NCBI GenBank assembly: GCA_903900155.1
Contig: CAIUMD010000055.1
Location: forward strand, 1 to 64,000
Source of the DNA: an uncultured Caulobacterales bacterium
GTDB taxonomy: Bacteria; Pseudomonadota; Alphaproteobacteria; Caulobacterales; Caulobacteraceae
Length of the DNA: 64,000 nucleotides
Direction of reading: 5' to 3'
The notes below the pieces were generated by a model. The model did not search any database. It was given only the letters and a program-made list of their open reading frames with translations, and was not told the origin of the DNA. Below, one piece after another: positions 20,251 to 32,300 of the stretch. Positions within the stretch are counted from its first letter, which is position 1. Each line of letters opens with the position of its first letter. A program made the translations under genes and the position numbers.

Positions 20251-20813
20251 CGCCCCTCGCACTCGCGCCGCAGGGCCTTCAGCGAGCTGGGCACGTCCTT
20301 GCGCATCATGGCGCTGATCATGCCGGCGGGAACGGCGAAAGGCGCGCTGGCCCACATGTCGTAGGTGACGCGGGTGCGCAGTCCCCCATCCAGCGGCTCC
20401 AGTCGCCATGAGCCGTCGCAGGCCCGGATGTCGCCGCCGATGCAGGTGAAATGGATCTCGCGATCGGGGGTCAGGGTCACGCGCGAGGTCGAGCGCATTG
20501 TCGGCAGGAAGAAGCTCCAGCGCACCGTGTGCTCGCGGATCTCGGTCCCGTCCGGGGCGCGCGAGACGACGCGGCAGCTCTTGACGCCGGGGCTCATCCG
20601 GGCGGCGCGGTCGCAGTCCAGGATGATGCGGAACACCACGCTGGGCGGGGCGGCGATGTCGACGCTGGCTCGGACCATGCCGCGACCGTGATTGTCGGCC
20701 TGGGCCTCGACCGTGATGCCGTCGCCCTTCAGGTCCCATTCGGCGTCAGCCCGCGCCGGGCCGGCGAGGGTCAGGATCGCGAGAAGGGGAACAAGCCGGC
20801 GCATCACACTCAA
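20247..20813 (-). CDS. SRPBCC family (START-like) protein, secreted
   Basis: Signal-like N-terminus; VRASVDIAAPPSVVFRIILDCDRAARMSPGVKSCRVV. Confidence 0.82.
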   Translation of the reverse strand: MSVMRRLVPLLAILTLAGPARADAEWDLKGDGITVEAQADNHGRGMVRASVDIAAPPSVVFRIILDCDRAARMSPGVKSCRVVSRAPDGTEIREHTVRWSFFLPTMRSTSRVTLTPDREIHFTCIGGDIRACDGSWRLEPLDGGLRTRVTYDMWASAPFAVPAGMISAMMRKDVPSSLKALRRECEGR

Positions 20814-20838
20814 GCTAACGCAGCCGGCTTACCGATGG

Positions 20839-22779
<1,941 letters not shown>

Positions 22780-22911
22780 GCCGTCTACTCCCTTGGTCTT
22801 GTTGCGGCGGAGTTATGCCCGGCGGGGGCAGCGGTGCAAGCAGACCAATGCGGTTTCTTGCGTCAACGCCACGCGAGGTCCAGATGAGAGGCGTATCCTA
22901 GGAGTTTTCCC

Positions 22912-23667
22912 ATGCTGCTCGCGCTTTCCACCTGGTCCGAGATCGAACAACGGCTGAAGACCAGCCAGACCGTTGTCGTGCCGATCGGCTCCAACGAGCA
23001 GCATGGACCGACGGGCCTCCTCGGCACCGACTGGCTGTGTCCGGAGATCATCGCCCACGAGGCCAGCAAGCGGGCGGGCGACAAGATCCTGGTGGCTCCG
23101 ACCTTCAATATCGGCATGGCCCAGCATCACCTGGCCTTCCCGGGCACCATCTTCCTGCGGCCCTCGACCTTCATCGCCGCGATCGGCGACTGGGTGCGGT
23201 CGCTGGGCGCGCACGGCTTTACGCGAATCTATTTCCTGAACGGCCACGGCGGCAATGTCGCCTCGATCGAGGCGGCGTTCTCGGAGATCTATGCCGACTA
23301 CAGCTTCCGCGGGGCCCGCAGCCCCTTCGCCCTGAAGCTGAAGAACTGGTGGGACCTGACCGGCGTCAACGCCCTGGCCAACCGCCAGTTTCCCGTCGGT
23401 CATGGCAGCCATGCCACCCCGTCCGAGATCGCCGTGACCCAGTGGGCCTATCCGGAGACGATCAAGACCACGGCCTATGCGCCGAAGATCGCGCCGACGG
23501 GTCCGATCCGCGAGGCCCTGGACTTCCGCGCCCGCTACGCCGACGGCCGCATGGGCTCGGACCCGGCCCAGGCCACGCCCGAGAAGGGCGGCGAACTGGT
23601 GGACATGGCCGCCAACGCCCTGCTGGAAGACATCGCCGCGTTCGGGGCCGAGAAGGCGCCGGCTTAG
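22912..23667 (+). CDS. Creatininase family protein
   Basis: VVVPIGSNEQHGPTGLLGTDW; FLNGHGGNVASIEAAFSE; GHGSHATPSEIAVTQ. Confidence 0.95.
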   Translation: MLLALSTWSEIEQRLKTSQTVVVPIGSNEQHGPTGLLGTDWLCPEIIAHEASKRAGDKILVAPTFNIGMAQHHLAFPGTIFLRPSTFIAAIGDWVRSLGAHGFTRIYFLNGHGGNVASIEAAFSEIYADYSFRGARSPFALKLKNWWDLTGVNALANRQFPVGHGSHATPSEIAVTQWAYPETIKTTAYAPKIAPTGPIREALDFRARYADGRMGSDPAQATPEKGGELVDMAANALLEDIAAFGAEKAPA

Positions 23668-23678
23668 GCGGTGGGGCC

Positions 23679-23770
23679 GAAACCTCGTCCTTCGACAGGC
23701 TCAGGATGAGGTTTCTTACGGGCCGGCCTCAAAAGTAGTCCTCATCCTGAGCCTGTCGAAGGACGAGGAC
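23679..23770. repeat. Interspersed inverted repeat family A (copy 2)
   Basis: GAAACCTCGTCCTTCGACAGGCTCAGGATGAGGTTTC ... CCTCATCCTGAGCCTGTCGAAGGACGAGGAC. Confidence 0.92.
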
Positions 23771-23776
23771 GGGCCC

Positions 23777-24751
23777 TCAGGCTTCTACCGCGCGCCGCTC
23801 CAAAGCCGGCTGGCCGTGGCGCGCGGCCATGATCTCGCCGATCACGGCCACAGCCACCTCGAACGGCGCCTTGCCGCCCAGGTCGAGGCCGATCGGGGCG
23901 CGCAGCTTGGCCAGGTCGCGGTCGGCCAGCCCGGCCGCCTTCAGCCGCGCCAGCCGCTCGGGCAGTCGCCGCCGCGCGCCCAGCAGGCCGACATAGGGCG
24001 CGGGCGAGGGCAGGGCGGCCAGCAGGGCGGCGTGATCCAGCTCCAGGTCGTGGCCGCAGACGGCGACGGCGGTCCAGGCGTCGAGACCGATCGCCGCCAG
24101 GGCGTCCTCGGCCGCTTCGCGACGATAGGCGACGCCCGGCAGCGGCGGCGGCCGGATCGGGCCCTTGGGCCGCACCAGGGTGGTCTCGAACCCCGACTGC
24201 GCGCCCAGGCTGGCCACCGCCAGGGCGGTCGGGTCGCCGCCCAGCACCACCAGGCGCGGCACGGGTTCATAGCTGCGGCCAAACGACTCAGGCCAGGGCA
24301 GGATAGGGACCGCCGAACAGGCGCGGCGGACGCCGTCGCTGGCCCAATAGGCCGTCCGCCGGACGTCCGCCAGCGCCAGCAGTTCGGCGACGGCCGGATC
24401 GCCGGGCGCAATCTTCTCGACCAGGATCTCGATCCGCGCGCCGCACAGCAGGCGGATGTCCGGCCAGGGACTGCCTTCGCCGTAGATCAGGCGTCGCGGC
24501 TGGCCGTTAGTCAGGCAAGCCCGCGCGTGCGTCTCGACATCGGCCTCGATGCAACCTCCGGAGAGGAAACCCGAAACAATATTTTCGCCGAACACCATCT
24601 GCGCGCCGACCGGACGCGGGCCGCCGCCGCCGAGCGCGACGATCGTGGCGAGGGCGGCCGGACCTCGCAAAAGCCCGGCGGACAAGGCCGGGCGGGCGTC
24701 GTCGGCCAGGCCGTGCATCGGCCAGGCGTCGTCGGAGGGCGTGTCGGTCAT
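23777..24751 (-). CDS. XdhC family protein
   Basis: ALATIVALGGGGPRPVGAQMVF; SGGCIEADVETHARACL; LLGARRRLPERLARLK. Confidence 0.88.
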   Translation of the reverse strand: MTDTPSDDAWPMHGLADDARPALSAGLLRGPAALATIVALGGGGPRPVGAQMVFGENIVSGFLSGGCIEADVETHARACLTNGQPRRLIYGEGSPWPDIRLLCGARIEILVEKIAPGDPAVAELLALADVRRTAYWASDGVRRACSAVPILPWPESFGRSYEPVPRLVVLGGDPTALAVASLGAQSGFETTLVRPKGPIRPPPLPGVAYRREAAEDALAAIGLDAWTAVAVCGHDLELDHAALLAALPSPAPYVGLLGARRRLPERLARLKAAGLADRDLAKLRAPIGLDLGGKAPFEVAVAVIGEIMAARHGQPALERRAVEA

Positions 24752-24844
24752 CGCGGGGATGTTAACGCCTCGGCAAGTTTCCAGAAACCGGATGTTCAAA
24801 CCTTGGCGCGTACCGTTCGCGTCTGTTGGTGTTTTCGCGCACGG

Positions 24845-25729
24845 ATGGCGATGTCCATTTCGGTCACAAAACTCGGTCTGGCGGCGGCCCAGTTCGGCCT
24901 CGACGGCGGTAGCTCGTCGGCGCCGCGCGGTCGTTCGCCTGAAGCCGAAGCGCGCGACATCCTCAATATCGCCGCCCGCGCCCGCCTGTCGGTGCTGGAC
25001 GCCTCTGGCCTGTTCGGCCGCGCCGAGACCCTGCTGGGCGACCTGATCCCGCGCCCGGCGCCATTCCGCATCACATTGGCGACGGCCCGGGCCGATCGCG
25101 GTCCCGACTATGTCGAGGCCGAGGCCCGCGCCAGCCTGCGCCGCATCGGCGTCGAGCGCGCCGATTCGATCGTCGTCCACTCGCCTTCGGAACTGTGCGG
25201 CCCGCACGGCCAGGCCCTGTGGGACCGCCTGCATCGCCTGAAGGACCAGGGCCTGTTCGCCAAGATCGGCGTCGCGGCCCACGCCACCGACGATCCGGTC
25301 GGCGTCGCCCGTCGCTTCAAGCCCGACATCCTGCAAGCCCCGGCCAGCCTGCTCGACCAGCGCCTGCTGGCCGACGGCTCGCTGCAACGCATCGCCGGCA
25401 TGGGCGTCGAGGTGCATCTGCGCTCGATCTTCCTGAACGGCCTGCTGTTCCTGCCGCCCGATCGCGTCCCGGCCCAGCTGAAGGGCGCCTCGGGCCGCCT
25501 GTCGCGCGTGCGCCGGATGATCGCCGAAGGCCGCTCGGACCCGCTCCAGGCCGCCCTGGGCTTTGCTCTGTCGCGCCCCGAGGGCTCGGCCGTGCTGGTC
25601 GGCGTCAACTCGGCCGCCGAACTCTCCGCGGTGGTGGCCGCCGCCTCGAGCCCGCCGCCGGACCTCGACTGGGACGAGATGGCCATCGACGATCCGGTCG
25701 CGCTCGACCCGCGACGTTGGGTCGCCTGA
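24845..25729 (+). CDS. Aldo/keto reductase family protein
   Basis: TKLGLAAAQFG...LDASGLFGRAETLLG..KIGVAAHATDDP..LRSIFLNGLLF..FALSRPEGSAVLVGVNS. Confidence 0.85.
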   Translation: MAMSISVTKLGLAAAQFGLDGGSSSAPRGRSPEAEARDILNIAARARLSVLDASGLFGRAETLLGDLIPRPAPFRITLATARADRGPDYVEAEARASLRRIGVERADSIVVHSPSELCGPHGQALWDRLHRLKDQGLFAKIGVAAHATDDPVGVARRFKPDILQAPASLLDQRLLADGSLQRIAGMGVEVHLRSIFLNGLLFLPPDRVPAQLKGASGRLSRVRRMIAEGRSDPLQAALGFALSRPEGSAVLVGVNSAAELSAVVAAASSPPPDLDWDEMAIDDPVALDPRRWVA

Positions 25730-25757
25730 TCCACCTCTAGAATCACCGGCGACAGTG

Positions 25758-25783
25758 AAGGCGGCTCAACCAGCCGCCTTTTT
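25758..25783 (+). terminator. Rho-independent terminator
   Basis: AAGGCGGCT CAACC AGCCGCCTT TTT. Confidence 0.85.
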
Positions 25784-25896
25784 CGCGCGCCTCGGTGTCC
25801 GCGAATTAAGCATGCTGGTTAGCGACCTATAAGCTTCTGATTCACATCGGTTTTATGGTTCTGGTCTAGCTTGCTTCCGAGATAGGGAGACGCGTC

Positions 25897-26601
25897 ATGA
25901 TCCTCGCCGTCCTGCAAGCCCGCATGGGTTCGTCCCGCCTGCCGGGCAAGTCGATGGCCACCCTTCGCGGTGAGCCGATGATCGTGCGCCAGCTGGAACG
26001 CCTGCGCGGCGCGCGCTGCCTCTCGAAGATCATCGTCGCCACCAGCAACGAGACGGTCGACGACGCCCTGGCCGGCTTCCTGGTCTCGCGCGGCCACACC
26101 GTGCATCGCGGGGCCGGCGCCGACATTCTCGCGAGGATCGCCCGCTGCGCCGAGGCGATCAGCGCGGTCAGCCACGTGGTCCGCCTGAAGGGCGACGCGC
26201 CGTTCATGGATCCGGGGATCATCGACGATGCCGTCCGCATGGCCCTGGCCAGCGGCGCCGACTACACCTCCAACCGCGTGCATCGCACCTTCCCGGCCGG
26301 TCTCGAGGTCGAGGTGATCAAGGCCAATGTGCTGCGCGACGCGGCCGCCGAGGAACGCGACCCGCAGGCCCGCATCTCGCCGACCGCCGCCATCCGCAAC
26401 CAGCCCCAGCGCTGGAGCCAAGCCCACCTGCGCGCGCCGCGCGACTGGTCGCGCCTGGACTGGCGGGTCAAGACCGCCGCGGACCTGGCCTTCGCCCGCT
26501 CGGTCTATGACGCCCTGCATCCGGTCGACCCGGACTTCCGGATGACCGACGTGCTGGACATGGTCGAGAGCCGCCTGGACATCGGCCGCTTCGCGGCCTG
26601 A
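25897..26601 (+). CDS. SpsF-like cytidylyltransferase / glycosyltransferase family protein
   Basis: MILAVLQARMGSSRLPGKSMATLRGEPMIVRQLERLRGA nucleotidyltransferase signature. Confidence 0.88.
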   Translation: MILAVLQARMGSSRLPGKSMATLRGEPMIVRQLERLRGARCLSKIIVATSNETVDDALAGFLVSRGHTVHRGAGADILARIARCAEAISAVSHVVRLKGDAPFMDPGIIDDAVRMALASGADYTSNRVHRTFPAGLEVEVIKANVLRDAAAEERDPQARISPTAAIRNQPQRWSQAHLRAPRDWSRLDWRVKTAADLAFARSVYDALHPVDPDFRMTDVLDMVESRLDIGRFAA

Positions 26602-26621
26602 TCTCCCAGGCTCCAGATACA

Positions 26622-26657
26622 AGAAGGGCGCCGTGCGAAGCCGCGCGGCGCCCTTCT
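26622..26657. terminator. Hairpin between convergent cytidylyltransferase gene and ald
   Basis: AGAAGGGCGCCG-N12-CGGCGCCCTTCT. Confidence 0.7.
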
Positions 26658-26667
26658 GCCCTTGGGG

Positions 26668-27780
26668 TTAGGCCCAGGCCCCGTATGGGTCGACCGAGGT
26701 CTTGCCCAGGGCCTCGGCCACGGCCGGATGGGTCAGCTGGCCGTTGAGGACGTTGAGACCGCGCGCCAGGTGGACATTGGTCTTCAAGGCGTCCAGGCCC
26801 TTGTCCGCCAGGGCCAGGCCGAACGGCAGGGTGGCGTTGCCCAGGGCTTCCGACGAGGTGCGCGGCGCGGCGCCCGGCATGTTGGCCACGCAGTAGTGGA
26901 CGACGCCGTCGACCGTGTAGGTCGGCTCGGCGTGGGTGGTCGGCTTTGAGGTCTCGAAGCAGCCGCCCTGGTCGATCGAGACGTCGACCAGCACCGAGCC
27001 CGGCTTCATCTGCTTCAGGTGCTCGCGACGCACCAGCTTGGGGGCGGCCGCGCCGGCGGTCAGCACCGCGCCGATGATCACGTCGGCCTTGAGGATCTCT
27101 TCCTCCACCGCGGCGAAGGTCGAGTAGCGGGTCAGGATACGGCCCTGATAGAGGTCGTCCAGCTCGCGCATGCGCGGGATCGAGCGTTCCAGCACCACGA
27201 CCTCTGCGCCCAGGCCGGCGGCCATGCGGGCGGCGTTCGAACCGACCACGCCGCCGCCCAGCACGACCACGCGGGCCGGCGGCACGCCGGGCACGCCGCA
27301 GAGCAAGAGGCCCATGCCGCCATTGTGCTTGAGCAGGGTCTCGGCGGCCGAGAACACGGCGATCCGGCCGGCCACTTCCGACATCGGCGCCAGCAGCGGC
27401 AGGCCGCCCTTGACGTCGGTGACGGTCTCATAGGCGATGGCCGCGCAGCCGCTGTTCAGCAGGCCTTCGGTCTGGACCGGATCGGGCGCCAGGTGCAGGT
27501 AGGTGAAGAGGATGTGGCGCGACTCGAGCTTTTCCCACTCGACCTTCTGCGGTTCCTTGACCTTCACGATCATGTCCGCGCCGGCGAAGACGGCGGCGGC
27601 GTCCGGGGCGATGGTCGCGCCGGCCTTGACGTAGACGTCGTCGGCATAGCCGGCGCCGAGGCCCGCGCCCGACTGGACGAGGACGGTGTGGCCGTGACCG
27701 ACATATTCACGGACGGCCGTGGGGGTGAGACCGACCCGGTGTTCGCCCGGTTTGATCTCGGAAGGGACGCCAACGCGCAT
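26668..27780 (-). CDS. ald: Alanine dehydrogenase
   Basis: MRVGVPSEIKPGEHRVGLTPTAVREYVGHGHTVLVQSGAG; VVVLGGGVVGSNAARMAAGLGAEVVVLE. Confidence 0.97.
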   Translation of the reverse strand: MRVGVPSEIKPGEHRVGLTPTAVREYVGHGHTVLVQSGAGLGAGYADDVYVKAGATIAPDAAAVFAGADMIVKVKEPQKVEWEKLESRHILFTYLHLAPDPVQTEGLLNSGCAAIAYETVTDVKGGLPLLAPMSEVAGRIAVFSAAETLLKHNGGMGLLLCGVPGVPPARVVVLGGGVVGSNAARMAAGLGAEVVVLERSIPRMRELDDLYQGRILTRYSTFAAVEEEILKADVIIGAVLTAGAAAPKLVRREHLKQMKPGSVLVDVSIDQGGCFETSKPTTHAEPTYTVDGVVHYCVANMPGAAPRTSSEALGNATLPFGLALADKGLDALKTNVHLARGLNVLNGQLTHPAVAEALGKTSVDPYGAWA

Positions 27781-27899
27781 GATGCTTCCTCCAAAAGCGC
27801 TTTGACCGGGACTGTGCGCTCAAGGAGACGCAGTTTCCCTGGTGATTTCGTGTCTAGAGATCGCTGTCGCGCAGGATTCCTGCGTGCTATGTCATTCAT

Positions 27900-28373
27900 A
27901 TGAAGAAAGCCGCCGTAGAGCTTGATAGTTTCGACCGGAAGCTCCTCCACCTGCTGCAGCGGCGGGGCCGCGCCAGCTATGTGGAAATGGCCGAGGCGGT
28001 GAATCTTTCCGAATCCGCCTGTCTTCGTCGCGTCAAGGCGCTGGAGGAGGCCGGGGTCATCGGCCGCTATGCGGCCGTGATCGACGAGCGGGCCGTGGGC
28101 CTGCCGCTCAGCGTCTTCGTCACCGTCACCCTGTCGTCCCAGGCCGAGAGCGCGCTCAGCGCCTTCGAGAAGGCGATCACCAATGTCCGCGAGGTGGCCG
28201 AGTGCTATCTGATGACCGGCGGCTCGGACTATCTGCTGCGCCTGGTGGTCCGCGACGTCGACGACCTGGAGCGGGTCCACGCCCAGGAGCTGACCCGCAT
28301 CCCCGGCGTGGTCCGCGTCAGCAGCAGCATCGCCATGCGCACGGTGGTCAAGCGCGTCGAACTGCCGCTTTAA
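27900..28373 (+). CDS. Lrp/AsnC family transcriptional regulator (divergent from ald)
   Basis: DSFDRKLLHLLQRRGRASYVEMAEAVNLSESACLRRVKALEEAGVI HTH; RAM domain. Confidence 0.95.
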   Translation: MKKAAVELDSFDRKLLHLLQRRGRASYVEMAEAVNLSESACLRRVKALEEAGVIGRYAAVIDERAVGLPLSVFVTVTLSSQAESALSAFEKAITNVREVAECYLMTGGSDYLLRLVVRDVDDLERVHAQELTRIPGVVRVSSSIAMRTVVKRVELPL

Positions 28374-28446
28374 GGCCCGGGTTAACCGTTTCTGAGCCGT
28401 TGCCGCCTAGCCTCCCGCGCGAGTTCATGCCGCGTCGGGGGACGAG

Positions 28447-29286
28447 ATGGTTTCGAGACGGATCCTGCTGGGGGCTCTGGCCAGCCTCGCCGCGCCGGCC
28501 CTGGCCTTCGCCGAGGGCGATGGTCCGGCCAAGCCCAGCGTCCTGACCCGGAAGGGGCGCCGCACCCGCGCCGCGCTCAAGCACCAGGCTACCGACAAGG
28601 CCGCCTTGGACAAGGCGCTGGCGGGCGTGACGCCGCTGGACGGGACCGCGCCGCCCGCCGCGCAGCCCGCGGGCGCGGCCTCGCCGGCGCCGACCGATGT
28701 CAGCCCCGACGAGGCGCTGGGCCGCCTGAAGCAGGGCAACGCCATCTTCGCCCGCGGCGGCGCCAGCATCGCCTTGCCGGCCGCCGCGCGCCTGGCCGAG
28801 CTGGCCAGGGGCGAGAAGCCGTTCGCCGTCATCGTCGGCTGCTCGGACAGCCGCACCGCGCCGGAGCTGATCTTCGACTGCAATCTGGGCGAACTGTTCA
28901 TCGTCCGCGCCGGCCCGACGGTCGGCCGCGAGGCCCTGGGCGCGATCGTCTATGCGGTCGAGCGCCTCGGGGCCTCGCTGGTCGTCGTGCTGGGCCACAC
29001 CCAGTGCGGTATCGTTGGCGCTGCGGTGGACGTGGCGACCAGGCATGTCGATCCGCGCGGCGCAATGCGCGAGACCCTGCTGCCGATCCTGCCGTCCGTG
29101 CTGGCGGCGCAGGACAAGCATCCGGCCGACCTGCAGGACGCGGCCATGCGCCAGACCACCCGCGATGTCGCCGCTCGCCTCAAGATCGCCGACGGCGTCC
29201 TGGCCGAGCGCCTGGGACAGGGCCGGCTGAAGGTCGTTTCGGCCTGCTATGACCTGGCCGCCGGGGTCGTGGCGTTCGACGCCTGA
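28447..29286 (+). CDS. Beta-class carbonic anhydrase with N-terminal export signal
   Basis: MVSRRILLGALASLAAPALAFAEG; VGCSDSRTAPELIFDCNLGELFIVRAG; LGHTQCGIVGAAVD. Confidence 0.92.
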   Translation: MVSRRILLGALASLAAPALAFAEGDGPAKPSVLTRKGRRTRAALKHQATDKAALDKALAGVTPLDGTAPPAAQPAGAASPAPTDVSPDEALGRLKQGNAIFARGGASIALPAAARLAELARGEKPFAVIVGCSDSRTAPELIFDCNLGELFIVRAGPTVGREALGAIVYAVERLGASLVVVLGHTQCGIVGAAVDVATRHVDPRGAMRETLLPILPSVLAAQDKHPADLQDAAMRQTTRDVAARLKIADGVLAERLGQGRLKVVSACYDLAAGVVAFDA

Positions 29287-29395
29287 TCAAGCTTCGGCAT
29301 TCGCCGTAACACTGTCGTTCGACTGCCGTTGACCCCTGGTCGCGCTTGGGTTCAAGTCCCCTCAAGAACCAGCGCAGATCAGGTGGGAGACACGG

Positions 29396-32300
29396 ATGTC
29401 GACGGACGAGACGCCGCCGGAAGGCGGTCGCGGCCAGGCTTCCCCCAAGACCAATTTGGGCCTCACGGATCGCTGGAACGTCCTTCGCGCCAAGGTCTCA
29501 GAGCATTGGCCGACCGCGCTCAAAGGCCCGGTGGCCATCGCCGTGGCGGCGTCGCTGATCGTCGGCTTCGGCGGCGGCTTCGCGGTCGGCAAGGGCGGCC
29601 TGTTCTTCGGCGGCGGCAAGCCGGCCGGGGCCCAATCGGTCAAGGGCGAGGCCTGGGGCCTGTTCGGCAAGCCGCGCGGCGCCAACGCCCCCCGTCGCGG
29701 CATCCCCAAGCCCCAGGGCTTCGCCGTCTGGCAGACCCGCGTCGACAGCAGCGGCCCCGATCCGCTGGCCTGCATCCGTATGAGCAAGGACCTGGATCCG
29801 TCCAAGTCCTATGCCGACTTCGTGCTGGTCTCGCCGGACCTCGGCCGTCAGCCCTCCGTCCGCGTGAAGGGCGATGAGCTGTGCCTGGGCGGCGTCGGCT
29901 TCACCGATCACCGCATCACCCTGTTGAAGGGCCTGCCCGCCAAGGGCGGCGACACCCTGACCGCCAACGCCGATGTCGACTTCACGTTTGGCGAGAAACC
30001 GCCCTATGTCGGCTTCGCCGGCGACGGCGTGATCCTGCCGCGCGAGGAATCGGACGGCGTCGCCATCGAGACGATCAACGTCCAGACCCTGGCCGTCGAG
30101 GTCTGGCGCGTGCCGGACCGCAACCTGGTGCGCAAGTCGATCTCGGCCCCCGATCCGACCGGCGAGGGCGACTGGGCCGGCGACTATGGCGATGACGCCG
30201 TGGGCGACGACGGCCGCCGCGTCTGGAAGGGCGCGGTGCCGGTGACCGGCGGCGCGACGGGCCAGAAGGCCACCACCGTCTTCCCGCTGGGCGCGGTGCT
30301 GAAGGACATGAAGGCCGGCGCTTTCGTCATCAAGGCGCGCGACGCTTCGGGCGCCCGTGACCCGGATGAGGAGAACGGCGACAACAACCCGGCCCAGGCT
30401 CGCCGCTGGATCGTGTTCACCGACATGGCGCTCTTGGGCTACGACGGCTCTGAGAGCCTGGACGTGGTGGTTCGCTCGCTGAAGAGCGCCAAGACCCTGT
30501 CGGGCGTGCGGGTGGCCCTGGTGGCCGCCGACGGCGAGTCGCTGGCTGAGTCCCAGAGCGACGCCGATGGCCGCGTGCGCTTCCTGCGTCCGCTGCTGAA
30601 GGGCCAGGGCGCCGAGCGCGCCAAGATGGTCATGGCCTATGGGCCGCAGGGGGATCTCGCGGTGCTGGACCTGGACCGCTCGCCGGTCGACCTGTCCAAG
30701 CAGGGCGTGGGCGGCCGCACCGAAGGCGGCGTCGACGGGCGCAGCGTGGCGGCCGATATCGACGGCTACCTCTATGCCGACCGCGGCATCTACCGCCCGG
30801 GCGAGACTGTCCACCTGACCGCCATGGTCCGCGACCGCTTGGCCAAGGCCGTGACCGACCGCAAGGGCGAGGTCATCGTCAAGCGGCCCTCGGGCGTGGA
30901 GTTCAAGCGCTATCCGTTCGGCCAGGCGAACGCCGGCGCCGTGCTGGCCGACATCGCCCTGCCGCGCTCGGCCCCGCGTGGACGCTGGACCGCCGAACTG
31001 CACATCGAAGGCATCGAGGACGCGACCGGCAGCTTGAGTTTCAGCGTCGAGGACTTCGCGCCGCAACGCCTGGCGGTCACCGCCACGGGCCAGGAGTCCG
31101 TTCCGGTCGCGGCCGGCGAGACCCGCAAGGTCGACGTCTCGGCGCGCTTCCTCTATGGCGCGCCGGGCGCTGGCCTGCAGACCCAGGGCGAGGCCCGCCT
31201 GCGCGCCGACACCGACCCGTTCCCGGCCTATAAGGGCTTCGCGTGGGGCGACCAGTCCAAGGCCTTCGACGAGAAATATATCGACCTGGGCTCGACCGTC
31301 ACCGACGGCGAGGGCCGGGCGATCCTGTCGGTCGGGACCACGGACGCGGGCGACACGGCCCAGCCGCTGGTGGCCTCGGTCACGGCCTCGGTGTTCGAGC
31401 CGGGCGGCCGCCCGGTCCGCGAGGGGCTGGACCTGAAGGTGCGCGGCAAGTCGGTCTATTACGGCGTCAAGGTCGACCAGGGCGAGGCCGGCAAGGGCGA
31501 CCCGCCCGTCAGCCTCGACATCATCGCGGTCAACGCCGCCGGCCAGCGCATCGGCGCGACGGCGACCTACACCCTGGTGGCCGAGCGCTGGGACTATGAC
31601 TGGTTCCAGCAGAACGGCCGCTGGCAGTGGCGGCGCAGCAGCCGCGACGCGATCGTGGCCAAGGCGCAGGTCAATATCGGCGCGGGCCAACCGGCCAAGG
31701 TCACCCGCCGCCTGGGCTGGGGCGACTATCGCCTTGAGGTCGAGGGCGCGGACGGCGCGCGCACCGTCACCCGCTTCTCGGCGGGCTGGGGCGCGCCCGC
31801 TCGCGAGGGCGAGGCGCCGGACGTGGTCCGCGTGTCGGCCGGGACCAGGACGTACTCGCAAGGCGACACGGTCGAGATCACCCTGAAGCCGCCCTATGCC
31901 GGCGAGGCCCAGGTGGCCGTCGCCACCGACCGCCTGATCGATCTGAAGACCGTCACGGTCGGGGAGAACGGCGCGACGGTGCGCCTGAAGACCTCGGCCG
32001 CCTGGGGCGGCGGGGCCTATGTGATGGTCAGCGTCATCCAGCCGCGTGACCCGGTGGCGTCGCCCAAGCCGCGCCGCGCCCTGGGCCTCGTCTATGTCCC
32101 GATCGATCCGAAGGGGCGCAAGCTGACGGTGGACCTCGGCACGCCGACAAAGATCGACAGCAAGGCCCCGGTCGAGATCCCGGTGAAGGTGTCGGGCATG
32201 GGCTTTGGCCAGAAGGCCAAGATCACCATCGCCGCCGTGGACGAGGGCATCCTGCGCCTGACTCGCCAAGAGAGCCCCGACCCGGTGAAGTGGTATTTCG

